64,000 nt of DNA, taken from the NCBI RefSeq assembly GCF_041240605.1, contig NZ_CP162487.1:937001-1001000 (forward strand), in the 5' to 3' direction. This stretch comes from Xanthomonas sp. DAR 80977. Lineage in GTDB: Bacteria; Pseudomonadota; Gammaproteobacteria; Xanthomonadales; Xanthomonadaceae. Each line of letters opens with the position of its first letter. Within the stretch, counting starts at the first letter, position 1. Shown one piece after another: positions 61,054-64,000 of the stretch. Made by a program: the position numbers and the translations under genes. The notes below the pieces were generated by a model that was not told where the DNA came from, did not search any database, and worked only from the letters and a program-made list of their open reading frames with translations.

Positions 61054-62463
61054 TCAGCGCGGCAAGCGCGCGGCGAGCGTGCCCAGCCGCCGCATCGCCC
61101 GTTCCAGGGTCTCGCTCCACAGCTGGCCGCAGGTCAGGCGCAGGTGGTCGGCGTAGTCGCCGCGGCTGGAATACAGGTGCCCGGGCGAGGTGCCGATGCC
61201 CTCGGCCAGCGCCGCCTCGAACAGCGCCTGGCCGCTGCCGGCGTCGGCCAGCTGCAGCCACAGCGACAGCCCGCCGGCGGGATCGCCGACCCGGGTGCCG
61301 GCCGGCCAGTGCCGCACGATCGCCTCGCGCAGGCGTTGGCCGTTGTCGGCGAGGGTGCGGCGCAACTTGCGCAGATGCCGTTCCAGGTCGTGCCGGGCCA
61401 GGTAGTCGGCCAGCGCCAGCTGCGGCAGGCTGGCGCCGCCGACGGTGGAAAAATACTTGGCGCGGACCAGCGCGTCGGTCCACGCGCCGCCGAGCAGCCA
61501 GCCCACGCGCAGGCCCGGCGCCAGCACCTTGGAGAACGAGCCGCAGGTGATCACGTTGCCGTGGCGGTCGAAGTGGCGCAGCGGGCGCGGGCGCTGCCCG
61601 GACCAGTCGAGCTCGCCGTAGATGTCGTCCTCGATCACCACCGTGCCGTGGCGCGCGCAGCTGTCGAGCAGGGCGCGCTTGGCGCTGTCGGGGGTGAGGC
61701 TGCCGAGCGGATTGTTGAAGTTGGGAATCAGCACCGCCGCGCGCGCCGGTGTGCGCTGCAGCAGCGCGTCCAGGCGCGCCGCGTCGATGCCGTGGCCGGC
61801 ACGGTTGGGCACTTCCAGCACCTTCAGCCGCAGCGCCGCGACCGCCTGCAGGATGCCGTGGTAGGTCGGGGTTTCCACCAGCACCACGTCGCCAGGCGCG
61901 GTCAGCGTGCGCAGCGCCAGGCTGATCGCCTCCATCGCGCCGGCGGTCACCACCACTTCGTCGGCCGCCACCGTGGTCGCGCAGTGCGCGTAGCGCTGCG
62001 CGATCTGCCGGCGCAGCGCGGCATGGCCTTGCGGCGGCGCGTAGTCGAGGGCGACGCCGCGCTGGCGCCGCAACTGCCGCGACAGCGCGGCCGCCAGTTG
62101 CGCGCCCGGCAGCAGCGACGGGGCCGGGGTGGCGGTGTGCAGCGGTACCAGGTCCGAGCGCGCGAGCATGTCGAGCACGCCTTGCAGCGCCGGGTTGTCG
62201 ACCATGCCCGGGGTGCGCCGCCGCGCCGGCGCAGCGGCCGCAGGCAGCGGCGCGGTGGCGGCGCGCACGAAGTAGCCCGAGCGCGGCCGCGCCTGCACCC
62301 GGCCTTCGCGTTCCAGCTGCAGGCAGGCCTGCACCGCGGTGGCGGTGCTGATGCCGTGGTTGGCGGCCAGTTGCCGGATCGAGGGAAGGCGCTCGCCGGC
62401 GCGCAGCGTGCCGCGCTCGATCTGCTGGCGCAGCTGGGTGGCGAGCGATTCGTACAAGAGCAT
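61054..62463 (-). CDS. MocR-type regulator (GntR helix plus aminotransferase-like domain)
   Basis: 469 aa. N-terminal GntR winged helix (~1-75: YESLATQLRQQIERGTLRAGERLPSIRQLAANHGISTATAVQACLQLEREG, RSGYFV). The C-terminal class I aminotransferase fold has the PLP lysine in ITCGSFSKVLAPGLRVGW, with LDYAPPQGHAALR, VETPTYHGILQAV and IPNFNNPLGSLTPDSAKR. MocR regulators use PLP as an effector. It is divergent from the PhzF-family gene (126-bp gap), which it probably controls. Confidence 0.92.
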   Translation of the reverse strand: MLLYESLATQLRQQIERGTLRAGERLPSIRQLAANHGISTATAVQACLQLEREGRVQARPRSGYFVRAATAPLPAAAAPARRRTPGMVDNPALQGVLDMLARSDLVPLHTATPAPSLLPGAQLAAALSRQLRRQRGVALDYAPPQGHAALRRQIAQRYAHCATTVAADEVVVTAGAMEAISLALRTLTAPGDVVLVETPTYHGILQAVAALRLKVLEVPNRAGHGIDAARLDALLQRTPARAAVLIPNFNNPLGSLTPDSAKRALLDSCARHGTVVIEDDIYGELDWSGQRPRPLRHFDRHGNVITCGSFSKVLAPGLRVGWLLGGAWTDALVRAKYFSTVGGASLPQLALADYLARHDLERHLRKLRRTLADNGQRLREAIVRHWPAGTRVGDPAGGLSLWLQLADAGSGQALFEAALAEGIGTSPGHLYSSRGDYADHLRLTCGQLWSETLERAMRRLGTLAARLPR

Positions 62464-62589
62464 GCGGGCGCCTCATCTGTATCGGTGCATTTACAGCGTA
62501 TCTGAATCTGTAACGGTCGTGCGCGGCGCCGCACACTGCTGCTGTGCCGGCGGTTGCGCCGGCGTTCCCCTCCCGCCGCGAGGCCAGCC

Positions 62590-63381
62590 GTGCCGCTCTC
62601 CCTGTTCGTCGTCGATGCCTTCACCACGGTCCGCTTCAAGGGCAATCCGGCCGCGGTGGTGCCGCTGCAGGCCTGGCTGCCGGATGCGCTGATGCAGGCC
62701 ATCGCCAGCGAGAACAACCTGTCGGAGACCGCGTTCTTCGTGCGCGGCGCGGACGGCGTGTTCGACATCCGCTGGTTCTCGCCGCTGAAGGAAGTCGGCT
62801 TCTGCGGCCACGCCACGCTGGCCAGCGCGTTCGTGATCGCCACCCAGCGGCTGGCGCCGTTCCCGCTGCGCCTGCGCGCGGACGCGGTCGGCGAACTCGG
62901 CGTGGAGCGGCTCGCCGACGGCAGCTTCGAGATGCGCTTCCCGAACCAGGCGCCGGCAGCGCTGGCGTCGGTGCCGCAGGCCTTGTACGACGCCTTGTCG
63001 ATCGCGCCGCAGGCGGTCTACGTCAACGCCCAGGCGTATATCGCGGTGTACGCGGACGAAAGCCATGTGCGCGAGCTGGTGCCGGACCTGGCGCGGATGC
63101 TGGCGCTGGCGCCGCGCGATGTGGCGGTCACCGCGCCGGGCCGCACGCACGATTTCGTGTCACGCTATTTCTGGCCGGCCAACGGCGGCGCCGAGGACCC
63201 GGTCACCGGTTCCATCCACGCCGCGCTGGCGCCGCTGTGGGCGCAGGCGCTGGGCAAGCCGCGGCTGACCGCCTGGCAGGCCTCGGCGCGCGGCGGCGAA
63301 CTCGGCTGCCGGGTCGAGGCGCAGCATGTCTACGTGCGCGGCAACGCGGTGCAGTACCTGCACGGGACGATCGCGTCGTGA
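62590..63381 (+). CDS. PhzF-family isomerase/epimerase-like protein
   Basis: 263 aa, cytosolic. VDAFTTVRFKGNPAAVVPL at the N-terminus, catalytic Glu46 (SENNLSETAFF), WFSPLKEVGFCGHATLASAFV, and SRYFWPANGGAEDPVTGSIHAALAPLWAQALGK with the conserved EDPVTGS. The common D in EVDLCGHAT is Gly here. Members isomerise small acids (PhzF itself in phenazine synthesis), but no phenazine genes are near. GTG start; a TTG upstream (62554) is less likely. Its stop overlaps the start of the transporter gene (GTGA). Confidence 0.88.
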   Translation: MPLSLFVVDAFTTVRFKGNPAAVVPLQAWLPDALMQAIASENNLSETAFFVRGADGVFDIRWFSPLKEVGFCGHATLASAFVIATQRLAPFPLRLRADAVGELGVERLADGSFEMRFPNQAPAALASVPQALYDALSIAPQAVYVNAQAYIAVYADESHVRELVPDLARMLALAPRDVAVTAPGRTHDFVSRYFWPANGGAEDPVTGSIHAALAPLWAQALGKPRLTAWQASARGGELGCRVEAQHVYVRGNAVQYLHGTIAS

Positions 63382-64000
63382 GCGCGGCCGCCGCCGTTCC
63401 CGCCGGCGCCGCGCGGCGCGCGCTGTGGCAGTTGCTGCTGGCCGAAGTGCTGATCGGCTCGGTCGGGGTGTTCGTGCACGAGAGCGGCCAGGACCCGGTG
63501 ACCGCGGTGTTCTACCGCTGCCTGTTCGGCGCGCTGTTCCTCACCGTGTGCGGCCTGCTCGGCGGCCAGCTGCGCGGGCTGTGGCGCGAGCGCAGGTTGC
63601 TGCGCGACGCGGCGGTCAGCGGCGTGTTGCTGGTGCTCAACTGGGTGGCGCTGTTCGCCGGCATGGCGCGCTCGTCGATCGGCGTGGCGACGATGGTCTA
63701 CCACGTGTTCCCGTTCGTGATGCTGATCCTGGCGGCGCTGCTGCAAGGCGAGCGCACGCGCCGCAGCGACCTGGGCTGGACCCTGCTGGCCTTCGTCGGC
63801 GTGGCCTGTTCGGCCGACCCGGCGCGGCTGTGGCACACCGCCGATCGCGGCTACCTGGTCGGCATCGCGCTGACCCTGCTGGCGGCGCTGCTGTGCGGCG
63901 CATCGCTGCTGATGTCGCGGCGCATCAGCCGCGAGCGGCCGCTGGCGGTGGTGACGGTGCAGTGCTGGGTGGGCAGCGTGCTGCTGGTCGGGTTTTCCAG
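63378..64000 (+). CDS. EamA/DMT-family transporter, cut by window end
   Basis: The first ~207 residues of a drug/metabolite transporter. GTG start overlapping the PhzF-family stop. Membrane segments include LWQLLLAEVLIGSVGVFVHESG, AVFYRCLFGALFLTVCGLL, AAVSGVLLVLNWVALFAGMARSSIGVATMVYHVFPFVMLILAALLQGE (the EamA signature region) and GYLVGIALTLLAALLCGASLLM. Probably an exporter for the substrate or product of the PhzF-family enzyme, under the MocR regulator. The C-terminal half lies outside the window. Confidence 0.88.
   Translation, partial: MSAAAAVPAGAARRALWQLLLAEVLIGSVGVFVHESGQDPVTAVFYRCLFGALFLTVCGLLGGQLRGLWRERRLLRDAAVSGVLLVLNWVALFAGMARSSIGVATMVYHVFPFVMLILAALLQGERTRRSDLGWTLLAFVGVACSADPARLWHTADRGYLVGIALTLLAALLCGASLLMSRRISRERPLAVVTVQCWVGSVLLVGFS

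Overview
The window is high-GC (roughly two-thirds G+C) gammaproteobacterial chromosome. Its gene content points to Xanthomonadaceae, most likely a plant-associated Xanthomonas: TonB-dependent receptors tied to glycan loci, an Xcc-type N-acetylglucosamine (nag) locus with GntR (NagQ) and LacI (NagR) regulators and a FucP-type NagP, a bacterial expansin, paired lipoprotein DsbAs beside cytochrome c4 and EngB, and REP-like palindromes. The genus call is an inference from content, not from a database search.

Layout. 0-3.8 kb: end of folK, pteridine reductase, a MidA-type methyltransferase, a VanZ-like protein and a secreted expansin. 4.0-22.4 kb: a glycan-utilisation locus. Two divergent TonB receptors flank a 1.16-kb regulatory region. 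One of them leads GH2, GH89 (alpha-N-acetylglucosaminidase) and NagX genes, followed by nagQ, nagP, nagR, nagB-II and nagA. This gives outer-membrane uptake, periplasmic trimming, inner-membrane transport, then deacetylation and deamination to fructose-6-phosphate. 22.8-27.1 kb: fructosamine kinase, CCA-adding enzyme and Slt lytic transglycosylase. 27.8-30.6 kb: a third TonB receptor.

30.7-35.0 kb: an Rhs polymorphic-toxin locus. A 5'-truncated Rhs core carries an HEVRH (zincin-like) tip and is followed by a probable lipoprotein immunity gene. A displaced orphan tip comes next, carrying a 317-bp copy of the Rhs core end, and then a membrane protein as its probable immunity partner. Base composition drops sharply over the tips and immunity genes. 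35.1-44.2 kb: housekeeping genes (EEP-family hydrolase, two DsbA lipoproteins, cytochrome c4, engB, a 140-bp tandem repeat array, MBL hydrolase, AraC regulator, VIT protein, gshA).

44.6-47.75 kb: the most notable region. Six or seven small, unrelated, same-strand genes are separated by degenerate sites of 54-59 bp that look like integron attC sites, and no integrase is visible. I read it as a relic integron cassette array (an attC cluster lacking an integrase). The cargo includes an Imm10 immunity protein, a DUF3658-like protein, an OmpA-like protein, a frameshifted gene and a DUF1287 lipoprotein.

47.9-64 kb: a two-component system, a secreted GH42 galactosidase, a glycosyltransferase, a formaldehyde-detoxification operon (frmR-frmA-gfa-fghA) with a clear operator, a four-gene cluster led by an ArsR-like regulator, a MocR-type regulator divergent from a PhzF-family gene, and a truncated EamA transporter at the window edge. 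No tRNA, rRNA or CRISPR was recognised.
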